From NCBI RefSeq assembly GCF_905475395.1, contig NC_058341.1, forward strand, positions 73,157,597 through 73,221,596: a stretch of DNA of 64,000 bases, in the 5' to 3' direction. Made by a program: the position numbers and the translations under genes. Origin of the DNA: Chrysoperla carnea (lineage: Eukaryota; Arthropoda; Insecta; Neuroptera; Chrysopidae). Of the stretch, positions 1 to 8,475 are shown in pieces. The notes under the pieces are model-generated. The model had not been told where the DNA came from, made no database searches, and was given only the letters and a program-made list of their open reading frames with translations. Position 1 is the first letter of the stretch. Every line of letters starts with the position of its first letter.

Positions 1-59
1 AATCATAAAGTGTTGTTTTATAATAAAAAAAAAAAAGCTTTGAATAAATAGGTTTTTTA

Positions 60-707
60 TTATTCTAAATAATAATTTAAAGGTGTACAAGTTGTTTGCA
101 AGGTTTTTTCTATAATAGATGGGTGGTTGATAAATAATTCCAATAAGAATTTCTTTAACATTGGATTTTTTTCATGAGAAATCATCGATGAAATATGTGG
201 ATACCAATTTCCAAATTGAGCTTGTCCATTTTCCTCGTTTTGAAATTTATTCCTCACCAAATTCATATAACCATTAATATTTAGTGACTCCAAAATTGAA
301 AATTGAGCATCAATAATTTTTTGGTTATCAAACATTTTCTGAGTTGTTCCATCAGCCAGATAAACAGCATAATCACTTGTAGAAAATTTGATTATTTTCT
401 TGTTATGATACTCATGTGAAGATATTCTAATATCATTATCGATTACAATATCTTCCAGATGATTAGTAATATTATTTAAATATTCCAAAATATGATGTTT
501 ATTATTTAAAACTTGGTTCCATTGTTGTTTTGTTAAATTAATAAAGTGATTTTGATTTGATTTAATTTGTAAGACACTTGATAAGTCATATGTTGTAATC
601 CCAATAACAATAAATTTCGTCTCGCTTTGATTCAGAGGAATCATTGTTCGAAAAAATATTTCGCTTTGCATATTTTTAAAATATTGATCAACTTGTTTTT
701 GACACAT
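60..707 (-). CDS. Polinton accessory protein, 215 aa, function unknown (family A)
   Basis: Open frame starting with ATG at 707. I recognise no known domain, signal peptide or membrane segment. A clear paralogue of the same length lies at 45528-46175 (shared blocks include QKQVDQY near the N-terminus, ILESLN, GYM..VRNKF and LNYYL at the C-terminus). Both copies stand back to back with a small two-exon plus-strand gene (here 1087-1633), so the pair is an inherited unit. It lies at the capsid-gene end of the Polinton, which suggests an accessory or virion-associated role; that is inference. A copy of its first ~20 codons and upstream DNA recurs at 62358-62577, and a distant relative may sit at 53796-54349. 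Confidence 0.7.
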   Translation of the reverse strand: MCQKQVDQYFKNMQSEIFFRTMIPLNQSETKFIVIGITTYDLSSVLQIKSNQNHFINLTKQQWNQVLNNKHHILEYLNNITNHLEDIVIDNDIRISSHEYHNKKIIKFSTSDYAVYLADGTTQKMFDNQKIIDAQFSILESLNINGYMNLVRNKFQNEENGQAQFGNWYPHISSMISHEKNPMLKKFLLELFINHPSIIEKTLQTTCTPLNYYLE

Positions 708-1086
708 TGTTAAAGTATTAAAAGTTGTATTTTAATTTTACAAACTAAAAACAAAATAAATTTGTATATAATTTTGTGAATTTAAAAACAGATTATATAT
801 AGTTATTCAGAGATTCTCCCCTCTATTGATAAAACTTAATAATATGTGAATTATATGTGTTGAACATATACACTAAAAAAATACTTCTAGGAAGTACTCA
901 TTTTTTTTTATACCTACTTAAACACTCAAGGACATCTCATAGAGATAAATAGAAGTTGACTTCATCAAGCAATGTTACTTACTTAGTTAATCCCCACAGA
1001 AATTACATCATTCATTTTTATAGCTATTTAAACACTCAAGGACATCTCATAGTGAGAAATTGAAGTTGTGATAACACTTACTAAAA
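708..1086. promoter_or_regulatory. Divergent intergenic region with two direct repeats
   Basis: No gene. A repeat of about 40 bp with the core AACACTCAAGGACATCTCAT occurs at 921-960 and 1031-1069, 110 bp apart. A TATA-like stretch lies near 790-800 on the side of the minus-strand gene. The region separates two divergent genes and probably carries both promoters. Part of it (to about 890) is duplicated at 62430-62577. Confidence 0.45.
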
Positions 1087-1633
1087 ATGAATAATATAAC
1101 ATACCTAAAAATGTAAGTATTTTTTTTTTAATGTAATAGTATACTAATATTTAAAAAATTATTATTTATTTATTAGAATTGATGAAAGGGCTAGAAAATT
1201 TCAAGAATATGAGAGAGAATTTGTTATAATATTAGAAAAACTTCGTAATTTTGATACAATGTATGACTATATATTATTTCATCATCCATATTTATTTTCA
1301 ACATTACGAACCAATGGAACGTTTAAATATTATTTCAATTTAATTAAAAAATATAACCCTACATTAAAAACAATAGAAGAACGAGATTTGGAAGAATTGT
1401 TATCACTATATCACTCTGCATATCCAGAAGATAATGATGATGATATGTTACTTTTAGGACCCATAGAAAGACATCCATTGTTATTTTATGAGAAACACCG
1501 TGTTGAGAAACTGTTTTCAAACAATAAGAAAGAGTACACTATCAATAGAAAACGCAAATTGTTTACAACTATACCACGTTTAAATATTTTCCGTGATTAT
1601 TCACCAGACAGTGGGATTGAGGATGAGGATTAA
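1087..1633 (+). CDS. Small two-exon accessory protein (family B)
   Basis: Exon 1 is 1087-1112 (26 nt), the intron is 1113-1176 (GTAAGT...TTATTAG), and exon 2 is 1177-1633. The spliced frame is open and ends in an acidic tail (SGIEDED). The model is supported by the paralogue at 46395-46733, which has the same 26-nt first exon, the same intron position and phase, and the same 'HHPYLFS' block. No known domain is visible. It is divergent from family A at 60-707 in both copies, so the two are probably co-regulated. A start at the internal ATG at 1259 is possible but would ignore the conserved upstream exon. Confidence 0.6.
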
Positions 1634-1779
1634 TAAAATAAAAAATTTATTATTAAAAAAAAATTTATTTAAATGTAATAATTATAATAATGTATTAAAT
1701 AAATATATAATAATATATTAATTAAATATATAATAAAATGTATAAAAAATATTACTAAATAAAATTATTTATGTAAAAA

Positions 1780-2394
1780 TTATGGGATGATTTTCAGTTT
1801 ATTTAAGAATGCCATAGTAGACATTTCCTCATGCAATTTTTTGTTCTTTTCTGTAAATTCTTTAGCAGTTACTCTTTGAAGCTCCTTAAGATTTTTAACT
1901 GTTTCATCTAAATTTATACATTTTTTTTGTAAAAGAACTATACTTTCATTTAACGTTTCAATTTTTGGTATATGAGATATATCCAAATCATCAAACTTTT
2001 TTTGTAAATTTGTTATACCATCCTTCAACATTGTAATTTCTTTTTTTATGTAAGATTTGTCATCCCTCATTCCTCTTATAATATTATCTATTTCTTTATT
2101 GAAATATGCAGTTGTATTTCCATTTAATTCACTCAATGTTTTAAAGATATTCTCCTTCATATTTGCAGTCAATCTACCTAATGTTGAGAGAGTATTATCT
2201 CGTTCTCTATTAAATTGAAGTTTTATATCCTTAATATTTTTTCGCTCTTCTTGCAATTGAGCCATCATATCTTTTACATTTGCTTTCTCTCTATCGATTT
2301 CCATTTTTAAATTATTTATTCGAGTAGTCATCTCCAAAATTTTTTTGTGTGTATTACCATGAAGTTTACGATATCCAAACTTGTGCATAGACAT
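1780..2394 (-). CDS. Coiled-coil protein, 204 aa, next to the capsid genes
   Basis: ATG at 2394. Almost the whole chain after residue 15 is heptad-rich charged helix (repeated L/I at i, i+3, i+4 with E/K/N between), so a long coiled coil is predicted. There is no signal peptide or membrane segment. It is the last gene of the minus-strand virion cluster, 35 bp downstream of the major capsid gene, and probably shares its transcription. A fibre, tape or scaffold role would fit, but that is inference from position and shape only. Confidence 0.6.
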   Translation of the reverse strand: MSMHKFGYRKLHGNTHKKILEMTTRINNLKMEIDREKANVKDMMAQLQEERKNIKDIKLQFNRERDNTLSTLGRLTANMKENIFKTLSELNGNTTAYFNKEIDNIIRGMRDDKSYIKKEITMLKDGITNLQKKFDDLDISHIPKIETLNESIVLLQKKCINLDETVKNLKELQRVTAKEFTEKNKKLHEEMSTMAFLNKLKIIP

Positions 2395-2429
2395 ATTAAA
2401 ACTGATATATTTTTACAAATTTTACAATT

Positions 2430-3653
2430 TTATATGATTCTTTTAATATCTCCTGTCTGCATTTTGAACTCAAACAGAGAATCAGAAATTAATAATGCAT
2501 AAGCAGTTGTTTTAGCAGGTATAGCCTTTTTACATTCGAAATCAATACGGATATCAACAGAATTTGTTGTAAAATTTTCATTTTGTCTTGAACAATCAAA
2601 ACAAACAATTGGTGTAAATTTCATAAAGTTTTTAATATCATATAACGCCTTTTCATAACTCGTTTCCTGATTATAGTAAGAGGCTCTAAATCTTAGATAC
2701 ATATCATAAAGTGTAGCAATTTCTCCAGTTGAACTTTGAAAAAATACATCTTGTTGTGGAAATTGACGTTCATTGAGAAACAAACGTATAGAAGATAGCT
2801 CGTTGAAATCAAATATTTGGTTATTTTTCTTAAAATCATCTATTTTATCAGTTTGCATTGCAAAGATAACATAACGTGGTACATTAAGATTATTGGTGGA
2901 TTTTACAGTCCATGAATGTTTGTTTGTTGATGGTAATGTAGGATATGTTACCAAATCATAATTTCGATAGGCAACTGCAATTGATGCATTTCGTTTTATT
3001 AGATCTAGCATATGTAATCTTCCTTCATCATTAAGATGGATTAAGGGTACTCTCCATACTATGTTTGTAATTTCAATATTTACTTTTGTATCACTAATTA
3101 CTGAGTTATCGTCAGTTCTCGATCGAGTTAAAATTAATTCATGTTTTGCGTTTGTTGAAATTTTTTTATATGTTGCAAAAATTGGTAACAATATTGATAG
3201 AGGAATCGTATATAGAAAATGACCATCTTTTGTTTGATTAAACTCTGTACCATCTAAAATATTACTAGAAATCCATGCAGCATTTGATAATAAAGTGATT
3301 TGATCTTTTGAAAACAATGCATATCCATTTAAAGTTGAGGCAACACCAGGATTATATACACTACAAATTACTTGTTCATTCATTTTATATGATATTACTT
3401 CAAATAAATGTGAAATTCCATTATTAATTAAAGCTGAAGTAACTGCAGTACCATCTGTTTTTTTAACAGTTCCTTGTATTAAAAGATCTGATTCTGACAA
3501 CGATAATATAGCATCCTTGTTTTGTATTGGAATTCTGATAATAGAGCCATGAGATAAACTGGTACCACTATATGGTGCAAAACTCATTAGTTCTTTTGAT
3601 GTTATTTCATTATCAAAATACACTTTTTCTGATAAATTTAAGATGTTATTCAT
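2430..3653 (-). CDS. Major capsid protein, double jelly-roll (hexon-like)
   Basis: 407 aa, ATG at 3653. Recognisable as the double-jelly-roll protein family of arthropod Polintons/adintoviruses by its succession of conserved blocks: SHLFEVISYKMN (~85-96), a LILTRSR block (~173-179), IVWRVPLIHLNDE (~198-210), RNYDLVTYP and KHSWTVKST (~231-253), PRYVIFAMQT (~259-268), LYDMYLRFR (~315-323), FDCSRQNE (~353-360), and a C-terminal VDIRIDFE..K.IPA.TTAYALLI (~368-391). In this family trimers form the icosahedral shell. The frame is fully open. The start overlaps the stop of the 48-aa gene by ATGA. Length is typical. Confidence 0.88.
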   Translation of the reverse strand: MNNILNLSEKVYFDNEITSKELMSFAPYSGTSLSHGSIIRIPIQNKDAILSLSESDLLIQGTVKKTDGTAVTSALINNGISHLFEVISYKMNEQVICSVYNPGVASTLNGYALFSKDQITLLSNAAWISSNILDGTEFNQTKDGHFLYTIPLSILLPIFATYKKISTNAKHELILTRSRTDDNSVISDTKVNIEITNIVWRVPLIHLNDEGRLHMLDLIKRNASIAVAYRNYDLVTYPTLPSTNKHSWTVKSTNNLNVPRYVIFAMQTDKIDDFKKNNQIFDFNELSSIRLFLNERQFPQQDVFFQSSTGEIATLYDMYLRFRASYYNQETSYEKALYDIKNFMKFTPIVCFDCSRQNENFTTNSVDIRIDFECKKAIPAKTTAYALLISDSLFEFKMQTGDIKRII

Positions 3654-3796
3654 TTCTTTAAAACTTTTAAACCAATTGATTTTAAGTATTTTATATTTTC
3701 CTTAGATACAAGTGTTTTACGTTTAACAACTTTTTTCTTAATGATGTTTTTTTTCATAGAGTTTGGATATTTATTAGAATTATGAAAATCAATCAT
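3650..3796 (-). CDS. 48-aa lysine-rich basic protein between penton and hexon genes
   Basis: ATG at 3796 overlaps the last 8 nt of the penton-like gene; its TGA overlaps the hexon ATG as ATGA (3650-3653). The chain starts MIDFHNSNKYP, then a very basic stretch (MKKN, KKK, KRK), and ends with KYLKSIGLKVLKK. The tight overlaps on both sides and the basic composition argue for a real gene. A DNA-binding core peptide or minor capsid cement protein is plausible; similar short 'LKSLGL' peptides occur beside capsid genes of other arthropod Polintons (from memory, not checked). Confidence 0.6.
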   Translation of the reverse strand: MIDFHNSNKYPNSMKKNIIKKKVVKRKTLVSKENIKYLKSIGLKVLKK

Positions 3797-4454
3797 CTTT
3801 TCTCAAGTGTAATCTCACAAGAATATCCTCGTTTCTAAAATTTATTAAGCGGTTCTCCTGGTCTACAAAGCTAACTATCAACTGATTAATTTCGTTTGTG
3901 ATCAAGGGTAGATAAATTATTTCATTCGGAATGTCAACAATACGATATCCACTTTCAACCATTATTGGTACTTCATGAATAATTGGTACTTTTTGATCTT
4001 GAAAATATGCATTGTCTACAATATTACACAATATTCGAATTGTATTTACATTACTTATTTGTACCGGTAAATCTGATGTATATTTTATATCTGGTTTCAA
4101 TGCTTTTTGTGAAAAGCCAAATATTTTTCCAACTGAATTTTCCACTTCAAAATGAACAGTATATTTTCCAGTAATTTCAATTTTAAGTGTATTTAAGTTA
4201 ATATGAAATTTAATAGAGGGGAATTCATGTTCAAGCTCTTTAATTAAATCCTCAATTTCATAATTTCCTTCGCTTATGTAGTATGAGGTGCTACCATATT
4301 TAAAATGATTATTTAGGGCAGTAATGTTGGGAATGCTATTGAAACTAATAAAACTAACCAAACCACATGAATAATTTCCTACTAATTTAATAGGAGGAAA
4401 AAAATCTTGTTTCAGTTCAGATTGATTACCTTTCAACGATAATATATAAGACAT
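3789..4454 (-). CDS. Penton-like minor capsid protein (single jelly roll)
   Basis: 221 aa, ATG at 4454. The pattern matches the small jelly-roll partner of the double-jelly-roll capsid protein in Polintons: GLVSFISFNSIPNI (~31-44), an EGNYEIEDLIKEL block (~62-74), a Phe-Gly-Phe turn (KIFGFS, ~110), VNTIRILCNIV (~135-145), a GYRIVDIP block (~169-176), IYLPLITNEINQLIVSFVDQ (~180-199) and a final DILVRLHLR (~209-217). It would form the pentamer at capsid vertices. It lies between the protease and hexon genes in one minus-strand cluster and overlaps the 48-aa gene at its 3' end. The frame is intact. Confidence 0.78.
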   Translation of the reverse strand: MSYILSLKGNQSELKQDFFPPIKLVGNYSCGLVSFISFNSIPNITALNNHFKYGSTSYYISEGNYEIEDLIKELEHEFPSIKFHINLNTLKIEITGKYTVHFEVENSVGKIFGFSQKALKPDIKYTSDLPVQISNVNTIRILCNIVDNAYFQDQKVPIIHEVPIMVESGYRIVDIPNEIIYLPLITNEINQLIVSFVDQENRLINFRNEDILVRLHLRKDD

Positions 4455-4469
4455 TTTTAGAAATAACTC

Positions 4470-4829
4470 TTATATGTTTGTAATATATAACAAAAACGCC
4501 AAGCACAGATGTCCACAAATTGGTCCATTTTTTTGAAAACTATTATAATTATATGAAATATTACTTCCTAAATAGTTAATTATTTCGATGGGTGGGGGAA
4601 TATCTCCATAACTATCAAAATAATACACTTTTGAATTGTTTTTAAAAAAACAAATCCAGTGAGATCCTGATGAGTCAGAAGTATCAAGATTGACTATAGC
4701 AGCCTCATTTTTTAATGCTTTTTTTGGAAGAGTGTTTCTCATATATACACCTCTAAAGTATTTAATATATTTTTTACCAAAATTAAATAATTCTAAATTA
4801 GTTAATGCTCGAATTGGTAACTTTTTCAA
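4470..4829 (-). CDS. Adenain-like cysteine protease (maturation protease)
   Basis: 119 codons in the frame beginning at a TTG at 4829. The adenovirus-protease-type catalytic signature is clear: His in SGSHWICFF (~residue 57), acid in YYFDSYG (Asp72) and Cys in GPICGHLCL (Cys105), with an RGVY..N.LP segment before them that matches the usual N-terminal GVF..D.LP. It cleaves capsid precursors in related viruses. There is no ATG at the expected start: the only internal ATG is at residue 30, while the frame stays open upstream into the PLA2 gene. The start may lie in an upstream exon or come by frameshifting from the preceding gene, or the ATG may simply be lost. Confidence 0.75.
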   Translation of the reverse strand: MKKLPIRALTNLELFNFGKKYIKYFRGVYMRNTLPKKALKNEAAIVNLDTSDSSGSHWICFFKNNSKVYYFDSYGDIPPPIEIINYLGSNISYNYNSFQKNGPICGHLCLAFLLYITNI

Positions 4830-4834
4830 TAAAC

Positions 4835-5497
4835 TTAGGATTTTTTCTTTTGATAGGGTTTTAAATAAAAACCCCTCCCTCGTAAAGCTGATTCTTCGAG
4901 TTTTTTATTATGTCGTATGGTTTCTTCTAATGCTTTTTTAGAATTTTTAATATCATTCACTGTTTTAATTCCTCCTACTATCGCAGACACTGCACCTGCA
5001 ATTGCTGGTATGAGGGCTAACGGAAGAGCACCACCAATCTTTCTTGTTGGTATAACTCGTTTAAGTTTTTTATTTGATTTTACAATTTTCTTTTTTGCCA
5101 TGAGTAACATTCCTCCTTTTTTTACATTTGATTTTTTCTTTGGCTTTGTTTTTTTCAAACCAGAACCAGTTTTCAGTTTAGCCTTCATAATATTTGTTAC
5201 AGCCCACGCAGCTGCTTTCTCCTTAAAATTAGCGTCTTTACTTTTAACTCTACTCCAAGCTTGTTCAGACAATATTTTATCTGCCTCGTGTCTTTTATTT
5301 ATATCTTTATGTGTATCATAAGCAATATCATGCAATTTACAAAATTCATCTAGTTTGTTAATACCTTTAACACCTTCTTCTAATTTTTCTTGTAATCTTG
5401 TACCTGGTCCACAATATTGATAACCAGGAATATGAGCTTCAAACGGTAATTTATTAATCAATTTATCAAGCAAACCTCTTCCTTTATAGCGTATCAT
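4835..5497 (-). CDS. Minor capsid protein with parvovirus-type phospholipase A2 motif and pX-like tail
   Basis: 220 aa, ATG at 5497. The N-terminal part carries the secreted/parvoviral PLA2 pattern: YCGPGT for the Ca-binding loop (~27-32) and D..CKLHDIAYD with the catalytic His-Asp (~51-61). After a lysine-rich linker there are two Gly-Gly sites (KKGGML ~127; IGGALP ~154) followed by a hydrophobic Ala/Ile stretch (~155-177), as in adenovirus pX/pVI-like proteins. In parvoviruses this PLA2 breaches endosomal membranes during entry; a similar role here is inference. It overlaps the upstream 85-aa gene by ATGA (5494-5497). The C-terminal GRGFYLKPYQKKK is basic. Confidence 0.8.
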   Translation of the reverse strand: MIRYKGRGLLDKLINKLPFEAHIPGYQYCGPGTRLQEKLEEGVKGINKLDEFCKLHDIAYDTHKDINKRHEADKILSEQAWSRVKSKDANFKEKAAAWAVTNIMKAKLKTGSGLKKTKPKKKSNVKKGGMLLMAKKKIVKSNKKLKRVIPTRKIGGALPLALIPAIAGAVSAIVGGIKTVNDIKNSKKALEETIRHNKKLEESALRGRGFYLKPYQKKKS

Positions 5498-5751
5498 TTA
5501 CACAAAAACTTTTTTTTATTGCAAGCAAAACAATTTTTTTTAGGAGATGGTGGTCCGTCGATTTGTACTATACCTATATTATAATGTTCATAACACAATT
5601 TATATGCTTGTAACTCCTCCTGGATGTCTTGAGATAGTAAATGTAAAATTTTATATGTATAATTTCCAAATAGAGAAATAATTTCTTCTTTACTCAATAA
5701 TTTTAAAATCTCTGGTTTTTTCTCAACCAACTTAATTAGATCAAATATCAT
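5494..5751 (-). CDS. 85-aa protein with Cys-rich C-terminus
   Basis: ATG at 5751. Mostly helical, charged N-terminal 60 residues, then PPSPKKNCFACNKKKFLCK, where the three cysteines (CxxC plus one) could bind metal or form disulfides. It is the first gene of the minus-strand virion operon-like cluster; its TGA overlaps the next ATG by ATGA. Function is not recognised. Its position at the head of the capsid cluster makes a virion or assembly role likely. Confidence 0.55.
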   Translation of the reverse strand: MIFDLIKLVEKKPEILKLLSKEEIISLFGNYTYKILHLLSQDIQEELQAYKLCYEHYNIGIVQIDGPPSPKKNCFACNKKKFLCK

Positions 5752-5802
5752 TATAGAATGATATAAAACGATTGTTGCAAGCTGCTTTTATACATTTTCA
5801 TC
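5752..5802. promoter_or_regulatory. 51-bp bidirectional promoter between capsid cluster and ATPase
   Basis: Only 51 bp separate two divergent ATGs. A plus-strand TATA (GATATAAAAC, about 5760-5769) lies ~35-40 bp before the ATPase ATG. A minus-strand TATA (GTATAAAAGC on the minus strand, about 5784-5793) lies ~35-40 bp before the 85-aa gene ATG. The two boxes face across each other, so 5' UTRs would be extremely short and initiation from one side could occlude the other. Confidence 0.5.
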
Positions 5803-6495
5803 ATGAAGACTGTACAACAATCAACTCAATTAAAAATTGTAAATTTTGATGAGAAGAATATAAATAAAAGATATCGTCATGGATCCTTGTTTGCAAACCT
5901 ATTAAGAGTGTTAATTACAGGACCTAGTGGTAGTGGAAAAACTAATATTTTACTTTCTCTAATATTTGAAAAAAATGGTGTAGGCTTTGAAAATATATAT
6001 ATTTATTCGAAAACTATTGAACAACCAAAATATCAAATGTTGAAAGATGTAATCAAACCACTAAAAAGTATCAATTTATACATGAGTAGTGATTTATCGA
6101 CTTTTCCATTGATCGAAGAAGTTAAACCTAATTCATTGGTAATTTTTGATGATGTAAATAGCAATTCCGATCAACAATTAATTAAAAACTTTTATTCAAG
6201 AGGACGACATAAAACATTGGATATGTTTTTTCTTATACAATCATATACTTCAGCAAATAAAAGGAATTTAAGGGATAATTGTAACTTTATCATTTTATTG
6301 AAACAAGATATATTAAATTTAAGACATGTTTTCAACAATCATGTTATCGGTGATATGTCATTTGAAAAATTTTGTAAAATTTGTGGAGAATGTTGGAAAA
6401 ATAAATATGGATTTATTAGCATTGATAAGGAATCTGAATTAAATAATGGTCGATATAGATGTGGGTTTGATAATTTTATACTTATAAATACATAA
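5803..6495 (+). CDS. A32/FtsK-HerA-type DNA packaging ATPase
   Basis: 230 aa. Walker A GPSGSGKT at ~40-47, Walker B SLVIFDDV at ~111-118, then an RGRHK segment (~133-137) and a sensor-like FLIQSY (~142-147), in the order seen in the Polinton and NCLDV (A32) packaging ATPases. It pumps genomic DNA into the capsid. The N-terminus KTVQQSTQLKIVNF and the C-terminal length are normal for Polintons. The frame is intact. It heads the plus-strand group ATPase, 261-aa protein, integrase. Confidence 0.88.
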   Translation: MKTVQQSTQLKIVNFDEKNINKRYRHGSLFANLLRVLITGPSGSGKTNILLSLIFEKNGVGFENIYIYSKTIEQPKYQMLKDVIKPLKSINLYMSSDLSTFPLIEEVKPNSLVIFDDVNSNSDQQLIKNFYSRGRHKTLDMFFLIQSYTSANKRNLRDNCNFIILLKQDILNLRHVFNNHVIGDMSFEKFCKICGECWKNKYGFISIDKESELNNGRYRCGFDNFILINT

Positions 6496-6540
6496 GAAAT
6501 AATTTCAAACATAACAGTTGTAAAACATCAGTTATCCATT

Positions 6541-7326
6541 ATGGAGGATAAAATAAAAAAAGAACAAAGCATTAAAAATAAGATAATTAGCGCTAGAAAA
6601 AACATTCAAGCTAAATATCTATCCTTGAAACGAGGAGAACAAATATTAGAACAAAATTTACAAACATTAAACAAGCCTATTATACAACCGATTAATGAAT
6701 TAACAGAAAAAATATCTAAAACAGATGTAATTAAAGATGAAATAAAAAATGAAAATGCAATCTTAAACATTAAAAATGAGAAAGATGAAGATTATACTTC
6801 AAATGTTATAAAATATATGCAACAATATAAAAATTTAAGAGATAAAACAATTATTTATGGTGTTAGGCATGGTGAAAATGGTGAATGGAAAATTGGTAAT
6901 TCATCTGTTAATTTCCAAAATAACTATATGTATCTTGATGGTAAAAAAATGTTTAAGCTCACTGATGGACTGTGTGAATTGCTGTTTAAGAAAACACCAG
7001 AAAACTTTGAAGAAAGTGATTTACAAACCTATAAAAACATATTAGAATTAACAAATGCACATCGTAAAAAATTTAAAAATAATGCTCCAATTGATGGAAT
7101 TCGTAGTCGAAAATATCATAAAATTATTTCAAAATTGTTTTATGAAGGTGATGGAATTTCATATCGAGCTTTAAATAAACCAAACATCATTTATTACGAT
7201 GATATTAATGAGTTAATCAGTCGCTTAAAGCTTTTAAACGCTGAAAAGCTCGCGGGAAATACGGGAGTAGAAAATGAAATTTTAAGTCTTTTAGAAGAGA
7301 TGAGGGAAATTGGAGTTATAGCATGA
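6541..7326 (+). CDS. Polinton-associated protein with YGVR..NGEWKIGNS domain
   Basis: 261 aa, 45 bp after the ATPase. Residues 1-90 are charged and coiled-coil-like. From ~102 comes a domain I know from many arthropod Polinton-type loci: YGVR...GEWKIGNS, a GKK..KLTDGL.ELLF segment, DLQTYKNILELTNAHRKKF (~160-178), SRKYHKIISKLF, and a C-terminal LNAEKLAGNTG.ENEI. I believe this is the family called DUF8207 or a near relative, but that name is from memory. A decayed copy follows the integrase in the module at 61126-61600, so linkage to integrase is conserved. Function is unknown; a minor virion or core protein is the usual guess. Confidence 0.72.
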   Translation: MEDKIKKEQSIKNKIISARKNIQAKYLSLKRGEQILEQNLQTLNKPIIQPINELTEKISKTDVIKDEIKNENAILNIKNEKDEDYTSNVIKYMQQYKNLRDKTIIYGVRHGENGEWKIGNSSVNFQNNYMYLDGKKMFKLTDGLCELLFKKTPENFEESDLQTYKNILELTNAHRKKFKNNAPIDGIRSRKYHKIISKLFYEGDGISYRALNKPNIIYYDDINELISRLKLLNAEKLAGNTGVENEILSLLEEMREIGVIA

Positions 7327-7488
7327 TTTTTCTATTTATACTCATTTATTATTTAAAAGATAATCAATCTTAAAATGAATTTTAAAGTGATCACATATGT
7401 TAATATCACATTTTTACTATATTTTTTCCTATTATTTATTTATTTATTATATAAAATTATAGAAAATACTGTATTTCATCAGCAAATA

Positions 7489-8406
7489 ATGGAAAAGTCA
7501 GAAATTGTAAATGAAATTCATAAACCTGCAAGGGTAAATTTCCCTCGGCGCAAGTATAAACTATTTGGATTAGATGATTTATTTGAAGCTGATTTGGTAG
7601 AGATGACGAATTATTCGAAAGAAAATAATGGTTATAAATATATACTTACTGTTATAAATTGTTTTTCTAAATTTGCTTATTGTGAACCTTTAAAAACAAA
7701 GACCGGAAAAGAGGTATCATCTGCTTTTCAAAAAATATTAAACAGAACTACACCTCCTAAAAATTTACATGTAGATCAAGGAAAAGAATTTTTCAATTCT
7801 CATTTCCAAAAGTTGATGGAAACACATAATATTAACATATATCCAAGTTATTCTACGAAAAAATGTGCAATTATAGAACGATTTAATAGAACAATAAAAA
7901 ACATGTTATATAAACAATTCTCACTTAATGGGAGCTATAACTGGATTCATATTCTTCAAGACATGGTTAAAACTTATAATGAGAAGAAACATCGGACTAT
8001 TGGTATGAAACCTAGTGAGGCATCATTAGAAGATGAAGAAAAATTGCTAAAAACTGTGTATAACAATCAGCCATCTAAACAAAAAGTGAAAAAAAAATTT
8101 TCTATTGGTGATTATGTACGAATTTCAAAATATAAACACATATTTGAAAAAAAGTATACACCAAATTGGTCTATGGGAGTTTTCAAGATTGTAAAAGTTA
8201 ATTCAACGAATCCATATACATATCTACTTGAGGACATGGCTGGAAATCCAATATTGGGTTCATTTTATCAATATGAATTACTGAAAACTAATTATCCAAA
8301 TATATATTTAGTTGAAAAAATTTTTAAAATAAAAAATAATAAAGTATTAATTAAGTGGTTAGGATTTTATTCAAAAGAGTGGATTCCTAAGGAAAATTTA
8401 TTATAA
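7489..8406 (+). CDS. Polinton integrase (retroviral-type, with chromodomain)
   Basis: 305 aa from ATG 7489. The DDE core is complete: Asp in FEADLVEM, Asp in HVDQGKEF, and Glu in IIERFNRT about 33 residues later. The C-terminus carries an SH3-like segment (FSIGDYVRISKYK) and a chromodomain (YLVEKIF...VLIKWLGF...EWIPKENLL), as in Polinton integrases. The frame is open from 7375, which would add a hydrophobic N-terminus. I chose 7489 because the homologous copy at 60470-61038 starts with the corresponding MEK..IVNEIHKPARVNFPRRKYK segment. It inserts the element and makes 6-bp target duplications in this class. It converges on polB. Confidence 0.87.
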   Translation: MEKSEIVNEIHKPARVNFPRRKYKLFGLDDLFEADLVEMTNYSKENNGYKYILTVINCFSKFAYCEPLKTKTGKEVSSAFQKILNRTTPPKNLHVDQGKEFFNSHFQKLMETHNINIYPSYSTKKCAIIERFNRTIKNMLYKQFSLNGSYNWIHILQDMVKTYNEKKHRTIGMKPSEASLEDEEKLLKTVYNNQPSKQKVKKKFSIGDYVRISKYKHIFEKKYTPNWSMGVFKIVKVNSTNPYTYLLEDMAGNPILGSFYQYELLKTNYPNIYLVEKIFKIKNNKVLIKWLGFYSKEWIPKENLL

Positions 8407-8475
8407 ATAAGAAATAATAAATATTTTTTTTTTTAAATAATTCTTGTTTTATTTACAATTATTTTTATATTAAAC

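Noticed and set aside
4690..5321. Plus-strand ORFs opposite the protease and PLA2 genes
   Set aside because: Mirror frames of well-supported minus-strand genes; hydrophobic low-complexity translations.
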